This document shows, one piece after another, positions 54,668-63,969 of a DNA stretch of 64,000 nucleotides (its first letter is position 1; the number at the start of each line of letters is the position of its first letter). The position numbers and the translations under genes are program-made. This DNA comes from an uncultured Clostridium sp. (lineage in GTDB: Bacteria > Bacillota > Clostridia > Clostridiales > Clostridiaceae), in NCBI GenBank assembly GCA_900547475.1, contig URGW01000006.1, forward strand, positions 52,003-116,002. Reading direction: 5' to 3'. The notes beneath the pieces were generated by a model, which saw only the letters and a program-made list of their open reading frames with translations, searched no databases and was not told the DNA's origin.

Positions 54668-54946
54668 TTATGAGCATATTCGTTTTTCAATACTTATGAT
54701 TCTTCTTATACTTTTTTCTGATAAGAAATATTCTTTAGTTAATTCATAGATAGGAGTTCCTTGAAGATATTTTTTATATATCTCATTATTCCTTAGCTTA
54801 AGGCTACTCTTTATACCACTTTTTTCACCCCAGGATTTATGATTTTCACATTTTCTTGGAATATAAAGATATTCTCCATCTACATATTCTTGAATCATTT
54901 CAAGAACTTCTCTTGGTAACACATCTATTGCTTTAATATATTTCAT
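54668..54946 (-). CDS. CD3324-family putative DNA-binding protein
   Basis: A 92-residue protein. The N-terminal MKYIKAIDVLPREVLEMIQEYVDGEYLYIPRK and C-terminal helix-turn-helix ELTKEYFLSEKSIRRIISIEK match the CD3324 group related to Mor-type activators. Many bacteria have several copies as small regulators with unknown targets. First coding gene after the leader-peptide attenuator at 55025-55133. AAGGAG precedes ATG. Confidence 0.78.
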   Translation of the reverse strand: MKYIKAIDVLPREVLEMIQEYVDGEYLYIPRKCENHKSWGEKSGIKSSLKLRNNEIYKKYLQGTPIYELTKEYFLSEKSIRRIISIEKRICS

Positions 54947-55024
54947 TTTTTTGCTCCTTAATTTTAAAAATTTAAAATTTAAAGCAAAGAGTACTAAAAT
55001 CTATGTGTTACAGAACCTAAAAAG

Positions 55025-55096
55025 ATCAGCTAACTTAATAACTGCTTAGGCTCCAAACAAAGCATAGCTGATTTTTATGTAGTCTTTGCATGGAGC
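55025..55096 (-). promoter_or_regulatory. Attenuator of the CD3324-fusB operon
   Basis: On the minus strand, ATCAGCTA (plus 55065-55072) and TAGCTGAT (plus 55025-55032) form a hairpin followed by CTTTTT: an intrinsic terminator. A competing helix joins GCTCCATGCAAAG (plus 55084-55096) to CTTTGTTTGGAGC (plus 55050-55062), 11 of 13 pairs. The first terminator arm lies inside its loop, so the two folds exclude each other. A leader ORF runs through most of the region. The hairpin also has TTTTT on the plus side. Confidence 0.65.
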
Positions 55097-55133
55097 AAGT
55101 AGGTTTAAAAATGAATGTATTATATACTTTCAT
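55035..55133 (-). CDS. Leader peptide of the CD3324-fusB operon
   Basis: A 32-residue ORF beginning MKVYNTFIFKPTCSMQ and ending CFVWSLSSY. AGGAGGTG stands 7 nt before ATG, one of the best ribosome sites in the window. The ORF ends inside the terminator loop, so ribosome position would decide folding. An extended -10 (TGCTATAAT, plus 55164-55172) lies just upstream. No run of one amino acid is seen, so drug- or stall-sensing is more likely than tRNA-sensing. Confidence 0.65.
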   Translation of the reverse strand: MKVYNTFIFKPTCSMQRLHKNQLCFVWSLSSY

Positions 55134-55163
55134 AAAAAAACACCTCCTAATATATAATTAAAA

Positions 55164-55172
55164 TTATAGCAT
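55164..55172 (-). promoter_or_regulatory. Extended -10 promoter of the CD3324-fusB leader
   Basis: TGCTATAAT read on the minus strand, with no good -35. About 31 nt ahead of the leader ATG at 55133, giving a short 5' end. Confidence 0.5.
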
Positions 55173-55214
55173 AATCATATAAATTTAATAAATATATAAC
55201 TTGGAGGAAAAGTG

Positions 55215-57011
55215 ATGGAAGGAGAGAAGGTTTGTAATAAATACTTAGATGAGAATTATGAACATTATGTTGTAGAATACAGAGGAGAATTTCAAGAACA
55301 AATAAATAAACTTGATTATGCATGTGGAACAACTATAACAGAGACATTAGCAGTAGTTGCAGTTGAAGTAAATAACTTAAATAAGTTAAGAGCAGAGGTT
55401 CCTGCAATTATTTTTGTTGAGGCTAAGAGTATATATGTATTGCAAGAGATAGATCCATCTAATGCTGATAATATACATAAACTTAAAATTAATCAATATT
55501 TAAATTTAACTGGAAAAGGTGTATTAGTAGGAATGATAGATAGTGGAATAAATTATCTTAATCAAGAGTTTATTAGAGAAGATGATACATCAAGAATTTT
55601 AAGAATTTGGGATCAAAGTGTACAAGCAAAAAACAAAAGTGATTTTAAGTTCGGGACCGTATATTATAACGAAGAAATTAATGAAGCAATAAAAGCATAT
55701 AAATCAGGAAAGGATCCATATAGTATAGTTAATTCTAAAGATGAAATAGATCATGGTACTAAGATGGCAGGGATAATTGGAGCTAGGGGATATAATGAGC
55801 AAATGAAAGGGATTGCTCATGATTGTGATTTTTTAGTTGTAAAGCTATTAGAATCACCTAATTATAGAAAAATATTAAGAGAAAACAATCTGAAGCAGGT
55901 GCCTGTATATAGTAATGCTGAAATATTATCGGCAATAGAGTTTTTAAGGGAAACAGCTAAAGAAATCAATAGACCACTAGTAATTTTTTGTGGAGTAGGG
56001 AGTCATGATGGAAGTCATGATGGATATAATATTACAGCTAGGTTTATAACTTCTTTTGCGAATGAAGAAGGAGTTATTTTTGTTGCAGGAACTGGTAATT
56101 CTGGAGATTCAGAAGGGCATGTAATAAATTATGTGAAAAATGATGGAGATGTAGGAACAGTAGAGTTACTAATATCTAAAAATATGAAGCATTTGGAGTT
56201 TTATGTATGGATTCAGAAACCAGATATTATGTCATTAAATATAATAGATCCATCAGGAGAGGAAATGGGATATCTGGCTCCCAAAATATACTCAACATAT
56301 GAAAAAAATTTTTATTTATTAAATACAAATTTAAAAGTAACTAGTTATAACCCAGAAAATTTTACTGGACATCAGGTATTTTTAGTTGTGTTTACAGATA
56401 TTAAGAGTGGAATATGGAAGTTAAATTTAAGGGGAGAGTATATTACTAATGGAAGATTTGATATTTGGTTACCAGATAAGACTTTATTACCAGAGGGGAC
56501 TAAGTTTTTAAATTCAAATCCAGATACTACATTAACTATACCCTCTACAGCGAAAAGAGTTACAACAGTTGCTTATTATAATAGCATAAATGATGCAATA
56601 GTTACATCGTCAGGCAAAGGGTTTGACTCTAATCAGACTATAAATCCAGATTTAGCAGCAGATGGAGTTAACATTTTAACTACATCAGGAAATGATAATA
56701 AAATTGTACCTGTAAGTGGGAGTTCCGCAGCTACAGCAATTGTAGTAGGTGCAATATGTCTATTAATACAATGGCAAATTAATAATTTAAAAGATGAAGG
56801 TGTATATTCAGTAAAGTTAAGAAGTTTTTTAATATATGGAGCTAGAAGGGATAAAAACTATGAATATCCTAATAAGGATATAGGGTATGGAAAATTAGAT
56901 TTATTAGGATCATTTAATGTAATTGGTGGAGGTTATAGATATGAAGAAAAATATATGGAGTATTATATAAATAATTTATTTATAAGATATCCAATGGATT
57001 TAATACGTTAA
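55215..57011 (+). CDS. Csp-like S8 protease, type A, copy 2
   Basis: A 598-residue paralogue of the protein at 50227, with roughly two thirds of residues shared. Triad Asp109 (GMIDSGI), His180 (EIDHGTKMAGI), Ser504 (SGSSAATA) intact; the unusual GVGSHDGSHDGYNITARF block is shared exactly. Same prodomain and jelly-roll insert. ATG 55215 is 7 nt after GGAGG; the GTG at 55212 is too close. The next gene follows after 15 nt. Probably a spore-germination protease like copy 1, perhaps with a different germinant pathway or substrate. Confidence 0.8.
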   Translation: MEGEKVCNKYLDENYEHYVVEYRGEFQEQINKLDYACGTTITETLAVVAVEVNNLNKLRAEVPAIIFVEAKSIYVLQEIDPSNADNIHKLKINQYLNLTGKGVLVGMIDSGINYLNQEFIREDDTSRILRIWDQSVQAKNKSDFKFGTVYYNEEINEAIKAYKSGKDPYSIVNSKDEIDHGTKMAGIIGARGYNEQMKGIAHDCDFLVVKLLESPNYRKILRENNLKQVPVYSNAEILSAIEFLRETAKEINRPLVIFCGVGSHDGSHDGYNITARFITSFANEEGVIFVAGTGNSGDSEGHVINYVKNDGDVGTVELLISKNMKHLEFYVWIQKPDIMSLNIIDPSGEEMGYLAPKIYSTYEKNFYLLNTNLKVTSYNPENFTGHQVFLVVFTDIKSGIWKLNLRGEYITNGRFDIWLPDKTLLPEGTKFLNSNPDTTLTIPSTAKRVTTVAYYNSINDAIVTSSGKGFDSNQTINPDLAADGVNILTTSGNDNKIVPVSGSSAATAIVVGAICLLIQWQINNLKDEGVYSVKLRSFLIYGARRDKNYEYPNKDIGYGKLDLLGSFNVIGGGYRYEEKYMEYYINNLFIRYPMDLIR

Positions 57012-57026
57012 TGGGAGATGAATTAA

Positions 57027-58796
57027 TTGAATAATAATGCAAATACAGAATATGTTTTTAATAGTCCTGATTATAATCATATTATGGTGCAATATTCAGG
57101 TAATATTCCCAATATACCTAAAAATGATAATGGATTGTATATTACAAAAGTAAATGATAATTATGCAATAATATCTTTAAAGATATCTATTACTGAATTA
57201 GTGCATGAGATAATAAGTAATAACGATATAGATAATATAAGAGAAATACTCGAAAAAAATCTTGATATTGGTGATTTTAAAATAATTTATATAATTCCTA
57301 CTCAGTTATATACACTTCAGGAGATATCTGCAATTGATGCGGCTCAGGTTAGTACAGTTGGAATTAATACTGCTTTAAATCTGACAGGAGAAGGTGTTAT
57401 TGTAGGAATTATTGATACTGGAATAGATTATCTAAGTGATGAATTTAGGGATGAAAGCGGAAAAAGTAGAATAATTAGTATTTGGGATCAAACTATCGAA
57501 TCAAATGAAAATGATTCAAAAGATGTGCCTTTTGGAACTATTTATACAAATGAAGAAATAAATAGGGCTATAGAAGCTTATGAGTCAGGAGGAAATCCTT
57601 ATGATATAGTGCCAAGTAAGGATTTGAATGGTCATGGAACGGGAATGGCAGGGATTGTTGGAGCTACTGGAAAAAATAAAGATATAAGAGGAATAGCACC
57701 AAAATGTAATTTTGTAATAGTTAAATTAAGTGAATTTAATATTGTTAAAAAGTTACTAAGTACAAAAACACCAATTTTTGGATTGACATCAATTTTTCCA
57801 GCTATAGAATATTTAAGAAAAATTTTATTAAGTGAAAAAATGCCTGTAGTAGTATTGTTACCATTAGGGAGTAATAATGGAGATCATAAAGGGAATACTT
57901 TATTTGATGGATATATAGAAAGTGTATCAAGTAATGTTGGAATTGTAATTGTAACAGGTGCTGGAAATGAAGGAAATAGAGATGAGCACGTATCAGGTAT
58001 TATAAGAAATAGCAATGAGATTGAAACTATAAATTTATTTATTGAGGAAAATCAAAGATATATGGGAATGGAAATATGGATAGATTTGCCTAGTATTGTA
58101 GATATAAATTTAGTTTCACCTTCAGGTGAAGAAACTGGTTTTATTCAAGCAGCGACTAATATTCAACGTGATAATAAATTTATTTTTGAAAAAACTCAGG
58201 CAAAAATTTCTTATTTTTTACCAGAAGAATATGCAGGTGATGAATTAATATCTATATATTTTTCCAATATAGTATCAGGTATATGGCAGATAAAATTGAA
58301 GTTAAGAAGTGGAGAAATGGCAAGGTATAATGCGTGGATATGGCAGTATGGTTTATCATTACCCAATACTAGATTTTCACCAAGTGATCCATATGGGACA
58401 ATAACAATTCCTGGAGATTCTACTTTGGTTGTTACAGTTGCTGCATATAATCAAAATAACAATAATTTATTAACTTATTCAGGACTATCATTTAGGCAAG
58501 AATATATAAAGAAAATAGATTTTGCTGCAGGTGGAGTTAATACAATGACAGTAGGGTTAAATAATTCTACTCAAATAATAAATGGAACTAGCTTATCAGC
58601 TGCTGTTGGAGCTGGGGCTTGCATTTTATTATTTCAATGGGGAATAGTTGAGGGAAATTATCCATATATGTATTCACAAAGTATAAAGACTTTTTTAACT
58701 AGGGGAGTTATAAAGAGGGGGAAGGATGTATATCCTAATCCCGAATTAGGATATGGAATACTTAATTTTTATAAAATATTTGAAAATATGCATTGA
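57027..58796 (+). CDS. Csp-like S8 protease, type B, copy 2
   Basis: A 589-residue paralogue of the protein at 52031. Start is a TTG with GGGAG 11 nt upstream; no in-frame ATG matches the paralogue N-terminus. Triad Asp130 (GIIDTGIDYL), His203 (NGHGTGMAGIVGA) and Ser522 (INGTSLSAA) intact. The ending MYSQSIKTFLTRGVIKRGKDVYPNPELGYG is nearly the same as in copy 1. Second gene of the duplicated cassette. Confidence 0.8.
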   Translation: MNNNANTEYVFNSPDYNHIMVQYSGNIPNIPKNDNGLYITKVNDNYAIISLKISITELVHEIISNNDIDNIREILEKNLDIGDFKIIYIIPTQLYTLQEISAIDAAQVSTVGINTALNLTGEGVIVGIIDTGIDYLSDEFRDESGKSRIISIWDQTIESNENDSKDVPFGTIYTNEEINRAIEAYESGGNPYDIVPSKDLNGHGTGMAGIVGATGKNKDIRGIAPKCNFVIVKLSEFNIVKKLLSTKTPIFGLTSIFPAIEYLRKILLSEKMPVVVLLPLGSNNGDHKGNTLFDGYIESVSSNVGIVIVTGAGNEGNRDEHVSGIIRNSNEIETINLFIEENQRYMGMEIWIDLPSIVDINLVSPSGEETGFIQAATNIQRDNKFIFEKTQAKISYFLPEEYAGDELISIYFSNIVSGIWQIKLKLRSGEMARYNAWIWQYGLSLPNTRFSPSDPYGTITIPGDSTLVVTVAAYNQNNNNLLTYSGLSFRQEYIKKIDFAAGGVNTMTVGLNNSTQIINGTSLSAAVGAGACILLFQWGIVEGNYPYMYSQSIKTFLTRGVIKRGKDVYPNPELGYGILNFYKIFENMH

Positions 58797-58847
58797 GTTT
58801 AGTTAATTTAGTTCTTCTAGAATTAATTTACAAAGTTGAAAAATAAA

Positions 58848-58896
58848 TAAAAAAATACTGAACAGTACAAAGAGGTAATGTTCAGTATTTTTTTAT
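58848..58896. terminator. Bidirectional terminator
   Basis: AAAAATACTGAACA / TGTTCAGTATTTTT hairpin between convergent genes ending at 58796 (+) and 58905 (-). Confidence 0.88.
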
Positions 58897-58904
58897 AGAA
58901 AGTA

Positions 58905-60539
58905 TTACTCAATAGCTGATAAAGCAGTTAAAATTGCTATATACACTAAAATTACAAAGAATATATTTACTGCTAATGCACCAAATGTTAATGCACAATT
59001 AAATAAATATATCATAGGAACATATAATATAATCACTAATGATACTGGAATTAGTAAGATAAATGATAAATATTTAATATTTACAAAGTTTTGTTTTATA
59101 GAAGCGAAAATTGATATTAATAATGCAGGAATTACAGTTAAATAGCTTGCTCCTGGTAAAACAATAGTTAATATAATTGATAATATTAATAATAATACTA
59201 ATGAACCTATTATAAAATCATTCTTTTCAATAAAGTTTTTTGAGAATTTTTTTATAGTAAATATAAATGTTACAAGTACTAATAAAAGTACAGATACAAA
59301 AATTATTCCTTCAAACTTCATAAGTGGTAAATAAGTAAGCTTAAATTCTCTTCCGTTTAAAATTGCAACTATTCGACTAATAATGTATCCAACTATCATT
59401 GCTATTATTGTAAATCCAGTGTTTATTAATACAAATTTGAATACATTCTTTACATTTTTAATATTAAATTTTTTATATAAGTAAATTATTAAGATTAATA
59501 TAACAATCAAGAATACATAGTTTAGAGTATTTGAGTATTCTATAAATTGATTTCCTAATATAAAGAATATTGAATCGTTAGTTCCCTCTAAATTTTCTGG
59601 ATTAGAATATTTTTCATTAGTAACAAATTCAGTTACTATAGGTAAAACTTGATCACCATAATGCTGCATAGATTCTTCACTTAGATTTTCAGGATTATCA
59701 TTAGGTGTATGATAATTTTCAATTCCATCTAAAACAGCTATATTAATTCCAGTTAAATTATTTTGTAAAAATACTGTAAAATCAGTAGAGTTAGGTAATA
59801 ATCTATATATTTCAGATGTTATAGAATATGAAAATGGATTATTACTAGCCTTATATAAATCTAAAACAGCATTGTTATTAGGGCTTGTCTCAAACATTAC
59901 AGCAGGACCTTCAGTTCCCCTAGCTTCAATATTAATAACATAGTTAACTCCATCAAAAATTTCCGCTTCTTTAACGGATTCTTTTGCGCCTAGAAGACCA
60001 TATTCTTCACCATCAGTAAATAAAATTTTAATTCCATTTTCAAGTTCAATATTTTTTTCTTTTATAACTCTTAGTGTTTCTAGAATTGTAGAAAGTGCAT
60101 AACCTGCATCTGCAGCTCCTAAAGAACCATCTTTTTCTGCATACCTTTCTTTCTTTGCATGAGAACTATCATAATGGGTAGCTAATAAAATATAGGAATC
60201 AGACTTACCCTTTACCTCAGCATAAATATTTTCAATGTCTACAAGACTATCACTTCTTTTTTCATAAATGTCTTCATACTTATAAAGTTTAGATTCTATA
60301 CCTAGTGATGAAAGTTCTGAGACTAGATAATTTCTTACCTTTTCTTTAGCTTCAATATCAAAAATTGTGTGTGGTTCTTGAGCGATATTTTTTATATGCT
60401 CCATTTGATTATTAACATTAGTCCTACTATTATCGGTATAGTTTGGCTTTGATGGATTTAATGATTTAAATCCTATAAAGAATGATATAAATATGACTAA
60501 TAATATTATTATGTATTTATTTTTCTTCTGTAAATTCAT
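58905..60539 (-). CDS. Membrane-bound M28 aminopeptidase
   Basis: A 544-residue protein. One N-terminal membrane anchor (about 8-25) leads to an external M28 zinc-peptidase domain (45-315) with ligands in THYDS (His122), GAADAG (Asp144), DGEEYG (Glu178/179), the IEARG segment and NYHTPND. Residues 340-544 hold six or seven membrane helices. This plan resembles the ERMP1/Fxna-like group of M28 peptidases. Peptide substrate unknown. Runs opposite to its neighbours. Confidence 0.85.
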   Translation of the reverse strand: MNLQKKNKYIIILLVIFISFFIGFKSLNPSKPNYTDNSRTNVNNQMEHIKNIAQEPHTIFDIEAKEKVRNYLVSELSSLGIESKLYKYEDIYEKRSDSLVDIENIYAEVKGKSDSYILLATHYDSSHAKKERYAEKDGSLGAADAGYALSTILETLRVIKEKNIELENGIKILFTDGEEYGLLGAKESVKEAEIFDGVNYVINIEARGTEGPAVMFETSPNNNAVLDLYKASNNPFSYSITSEIYRLLPNSTDFTVFLQNNLTGINIAVLDGIENYHTPNDNPENLSEESMQHYGDQVLPIVTEFVTNEKYSNPENLEGTNDSIFFILGNQFIEYSNTLNYVFLIVILILIIYLYKKFNIKNVKNVFKFVLINTGFTIIAMIVGYIISRIVAILNGREFKLTYLPLMKFEGIIFVSVLLLVLVTFIFTIKKFSKNFIEKNDFIIGSLVLLLILSIILTIVLPGASYLTVIPALLISIFASIKQNFVNIKYLSFILLIPVSLVIILYVPMIYLFNCALTFGALAVNIFFVILVYIAILTALSAIE

Positions 60540-60745
60540 TTATTTTATCCCCTTTCGATAAATATAATTGAAAAATATTATATCGTTGATAGAATATCAT
60601 AAGTCAAATACTTTGTAAATCAAAATAATTTAAAATATAAAATTTTCTGTTTTTTAATTTTATATTTCTATACTCAGATATGGTAATAAATGAATAGGAT
60701 AAAAGGAGAGAGTATTGATTAAAATTCTGTAAAAGGGGGTAATAT

Positions 60746-62389
60746 ATGATAAATTTAATGATTATTTGTGCATTAGTATTATTAATGTGTATAACTTCTA
60801 CTAAAATATTATATAAGTTTGGTGTGCCAATTCTTTTAATATTTATGGTGTTAGGAATGTTATTTGGATCTGATGGGCTTGTTGGAATATATTTTAATGA
60901 TTATCAATTAGCTAGTAAAGTAAGTACAATAGCATTGATATTTATAATGTTTTATGGAGGGTTTGGTACTAATTGGGGGATGGCTAAACCTGTAGCAGTA
61001 CAATCAGTTTTTATGTCAACATTAGGAGTTGTTTTTACAGCTATATTAACAGGATTATTTTGTTTTTTTGTATTTAAAACAACATTATTAGAAGGGCTAC
61101 TTATAGGATCAATTGTTGGTTCTACAGATGCAGCTTCTGTATTTGCAATATTAAGATCTCAGCGGTTAAACTTAAAGGGGTCAATTGCATCTATGTTAGA
61201 GTTAGAAAGTGGTAGTAATGATCCATGTGCATATATGCTGACAGTGATAATATTAGGATTAATGGCTGATGGTGGATATGGAAATATAATTCCAATGATA
61301 TTAAAGCAAGTTATAGTAGGAGTAATAGTTTCAGTTGTTTTAGCTAAATTATCTATTTACTTATTAAGACATGCTAAATTTGAAATAGAAGGATTTTATC
61401 CAATCTTTGTAACTGCTATAGCAGTGTTAGCTTATTCACTAAGTGAATATTTTTCTGGAAATGGATATTTAAGTGTTTATATTACTGGTATTATAATAGG
61501 AAATTCAAAGATACCACATAAGAAAAGTATATTTCAATTTTTTGATGGAATATCATGGATTATGCAAATTATGTTATTCTTTTTACTTGGATTATTAGCA
61601 TTTCCATCAAAGATACCATCAGTAATGATTAAGGGAATATCAATATCAATATTTATGATTTTTGTAGCAAGGCCAGTTGCAATATTTAGTATTTTATATT
61701 GGTTTAAGGCACCTATAAAAGAAGAAGTTTTTATATCATGGGTAGGGATAAGAGGTGCTGCATCACTAGTTTTTGCAATATTTGCTGAAACATATGGAGT
61801 ATCAATAAATAATGATATTTTTCATATAATATTCTTTATAGCACTATTCTCAGTGGCTGTACAAGGTACAGTTATTCCGATACTAGCTAAAAAATTAGAT
61901 TTAATAGATAATGAGGAGTCTGTTTTAAAGACTTTTAATGATTATAAAGAGGACAAGAGTACAAGGTTAATAGAGTTTACAATTGATGAACATAATATTA
62001 TGGCTAATAAAACAATAATGGATGCTAATATACCAGAAGATATTCTTGTAGTAATGATAAAAAGAAATGGGGATGTATTTGTACCAAATGGATCTACAGA
62101 AATTTTACCAGGAGATATCTTAGTTTTATCTGGTAACAAGCTTAAACACTTCAATGAATATAATGAAGATAAGAGCACAACATTAACAGAGGTTTCTGTT
62201 GAAGAAAAAAGTGGTTTAATTAATAAATCTATAAAGGATGCAGATATTCCAGAAGATGTTCTTATAGTTATGATAAAAAGAAAGGGAGAAGTATTAGTTC
62301 CTAACGGAAATACAATAATTAATTCAGGAGATATATTAGTTATAACATCAAATAATATTGAAGAAATAGAAGAGTTATTAACTGTATAA
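60746..62389 (+). CDS. CPA1-type K+/H+ antiporter with two RCK_C domains
   Basis: A 547-residue antiporter related to NhaP2/CvrA. Membrane part 1-395, twelve or so helices, with the ion-binding region SIVGSTDAASVFAIL and LELESGSNDPCAYML. Two tandem RCK_C domains follow (about 410-470 and 485-545). They read ANIPEDILVVMIKRNGDVFVPNGSTEILPGDILVL and ADIPEDVLIVMIKRKGEVLVPNGNTIINSGDILVI, so one arose by internal duplication. RCK_C domains in related Gram-positive antiporters bind c-di-AMP. Start follows AAAGGGGG. Confidence 0.88.
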   Translation: MINLMIICALVLLMCITSTKILYKFGVPILLIFMVLGMLFGSDGLVGIYFNDYQLASKVSTIALIFIMFYGGFGTNWGMAKPVAVQSVFMSTLGVVFTAILTGLFCFFVFKTTLLEGLLIGSIVGSTDAASVFAILRSQRLNLKGSIASMLELESGSNDPCAYMLTVIILGLMADGGYGNIIPMILKQVIVGVIVSVVLAKLSIYLLRHAKFEIEGFYPIFVTAIAVLAYSLSEYFSGNGYLSVYITGIIIGNSKIPHKKSIFQFFDGISWIMQIMLFFLLGLLAFPSKIPSVMIKGISISIFMIFVARPVAIFSILYWFKAPIKEEVFISWVGIRGAASLVFAIFAETYGVSINNDIFHIIFFIALFSVAVQGTVIPILAKKLDLIDNEESVLKTFNDYKEDKSTRLIEFTIDEHNIMANKTIMDANIPEDILVVMIKRNGDVFVPNGSTEILPGDILVLSGNKLKHFNEYNEDKSTTLTEVSVEEKSGLINKSIKDADIPEDVLIVMIKRKGEVLVPNGNTIINSGDILVITSNNIEEIEELLTV

Positions 62390-62397
62390 TTTATTAG

Positions 62398-62430
62398 AAA
62401 TTCACCATAAAAATATGGTGAATTTTTGTG
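62398..62430 (+). terminator. Terminator of the antiporter gene
   Basis: AAATTCACCATA / TATGGTGAATTT with a 4-nt loop, followed by T residues. Confidence 0.85.
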
Positions 62431-62558
62431 CAAATAAAAATTTTATTTTTGTAAGAAGAATATAGAGTTTTAAAAATAGAATAATTTTACATATAAATAT
62501 AGACAAATTTAATATATTTAGATATACTTATCTAGTTGTTAAATATAACGATAATAAG

Positions 62559-62745
62559 ATAATATTGGTTAAAAATAGATATATAGTAATATCTATTTTT
62601 ATTAAAAAGGAAGTTAGGTGAAAGTCCTACACAGTGCCGCTACTGTATTTAGGGAATGTTATTTCAAAGTAATCCATTGAGCATATATGCTTGAGAAGGA
62701 GAAGTAACGTGATGATCTATAAGTCAGGAGACTTGCCAATATTAT
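62559..62745 (+). ncRNA. Cobalamin riboswitch
   Basis: The core is clear: GGAAGTTAGGTGAAAGTCCTAC, then ACAGTGCCGCTACTGT, then GAGAAGTAACGTGATG, then the B12 box AAGTCAGGAGACTTGCC (62720-62736). P1 is a perfect 10-bp helix, ATAATATTGG (62559-62568) with CCAATATTAT (62736-62745). Downstream, GATACTCTT (62752-62760) can pair with nearby AAGAGT (62767-62772) or with AAGAGTATC (62809-62817), a likely switch. No strong terminator follows, so control may be on translation. Target: BtuF-like gene at 62872. Confidence 0.94.
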
Positions 62746-62871
62746 AATATCGATACTCTTCGGTAAAAGAGTGATATTAATAAAAAATTAAATATCAGCG
62801 TTATAACTAAGAGTATCCTTATATCTTTATATTAAAATGAACAAATATAAAATGATAAAGGGAGAACAAAG

Positions 62872-63888
62872 ATGAAAAAAATCAAAAACGTAACAACAAT
62901 TCTATTAAGCGCAATGCTTATCTTAGGTCTTGTTTCTTGTGGCACAAGCAATAAGGAATCAGTAAATGAGAATTCTAATGTACAAGCACAAGAAAATAAT
63001 GACTCACATTATCCAGTAACTATAACAACTTATAATTATGCAAGGGAACCTGTTGAAATGACTTTTGATAAGGCACCAGAAAAGGTGGTAGCTATTTATC
63101 AAAATTCAATTGAAACTATGCTAGCATTAGGACTAGAGGATAGAATAGTTGCAGCTGCAGGGCTTGATCATGATGTGAAAGATGAATACAAAGAAGCTTT
63201 TAGTAAGGTAAATTATTTAGAAGAGTTTACTCCATCAAAAGAAGCAATAATAATGGAGAAACCTGATTTCATATTAGGATGGTATTCTTTATTTGATGAT
63301 AAAAGATTAGGTGATATTGACTATTGGAATGAAAGTGGTGTAAATACTTATATCTCATTAAATAGTGGAGTAGCACAAGAAAGAACAATAGAAAATGAAA
63401 TAAATGATATATTAAATTTAGGTAAGATTTTTAATGTAGAAGATAAGGCTCAGGCTATAGTGGATGAAATTACATCAACTGTTAATGAAGTTTCTTCAAA
63501 AGTAAGTAATGAAGAAAAACAAAGTGCTATGGTAGTAGAATTTTTTGATGATGAAATATATACATATGGTTCTAAAACCTTAGCTGGAGATATGGTAACA
63601 AAATTAGGAGCAGAGGTTTTAAATCCTGAAGGTGGAAATATAGGAGCAGAAGATTTAATTAAGCTAAATCCAGATTGCATTTTTGTTTCTTATATGGATA
63701 GAGGAGATGAAAGTGTTCCACTTGAAGAGGTAAATAAGATATTAGAAAATCCAGCCTTTGCAAGCCTTTCAGCAGTTAAAAGTAAAAGAGTTTATGCTAT
63801 ACCATTAGGAGATATGTATTCTAGTGGAATAAGAACTATAGATGGTATAAACACTTTTGCAAATGGATTATATGGAAATGAAGAATAA
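62872..63888 (+). CDS. btuF: Corrinoid ABC-importer binding lipoprotein, BtuF-like
   Basis: A 338-residue periplasmic-binding-type lipoprotein: signal ending in LGLVSC (Cys23), a Ser/Asn linker, then the helical-backbone fold of the BtuF/FhuD group (KVVAIYQNSIETMLALGLEDRIVAAAG, EAIIMEKPDFILGWYS, LIKLNPDCIFVSYMDRG, AVKSKRVYAIPLGDMYSSG). Family members bind B12, haem or siderophores; the cobalamin riboswitch upstream points to a corrinoid. The permease and ATPase would be expected just beyond the window edge. AAGGGAG ribosome site. Confidence 0.87.
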   Translation: MKKIKNVTTILLSAMLILGLVSCGTSNKESVNENSNVQAQENNDSHYPVTITTYNYAREPVEMTFDKAPEKVVAIYQNSIETMLALGLEDRIVAAAGLDHDVKDEYKEAFSKVNYLEEFTPSKEAIIMEKPDFILGWYSLFDDKRLGDIDYWNESGVNTYISLNSGVAQERTIENEINDILNLGKIFNVEDKAQAIVDEITSTVNEVSSKVSNEEKQSAMVVEFFDDEIYTYGSKTLAGDMVTKLGAEVLNPEGGNIGAEDLIKLNPDCIFVSYMDRGDESVPLEEVNKILENPAFASLSAVKSKRVYAIPLGDMYSSGIRTIDGINTFANGLYGNEE

Positions 63889-63897
63889 AGTTTTAAA

Positions 63898-63969
63898 AGA
63901 AGTTCCTATTTATATAGGAACTTCTGCAGTTTGTTGAAAAACCCCCTGTTTAAAAATAGAGGGTTTTTC
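63898..63969 (+). terminator. Double hairpin after the BtuF-like gene
   Basis: First AGAAGTTCCTAT / ATAGGAACTTCT (63898-63925), then GAAAAACCC / GGGTTTTTC (63936-63969) with a T-rich end. The second is a good intrinsic terminator, so any transporter partners downstream may have their own promoter or depend on readthrough. Confidence 0.75.

Noticed and set aside
50520..58600. Inactive (pseudoprotease) Csp members, as in C. difficile
   Set aside because: Asp, His and Ser motifs are present in all four proteins, so loss of activity is not supported by sequence.
61942..62433. 163-codon minus-strand frame over the antiporter end
   Set aside because: Antisense of the duplicated RCK_C region; its apparent internal repeat only mirrors that duplication.
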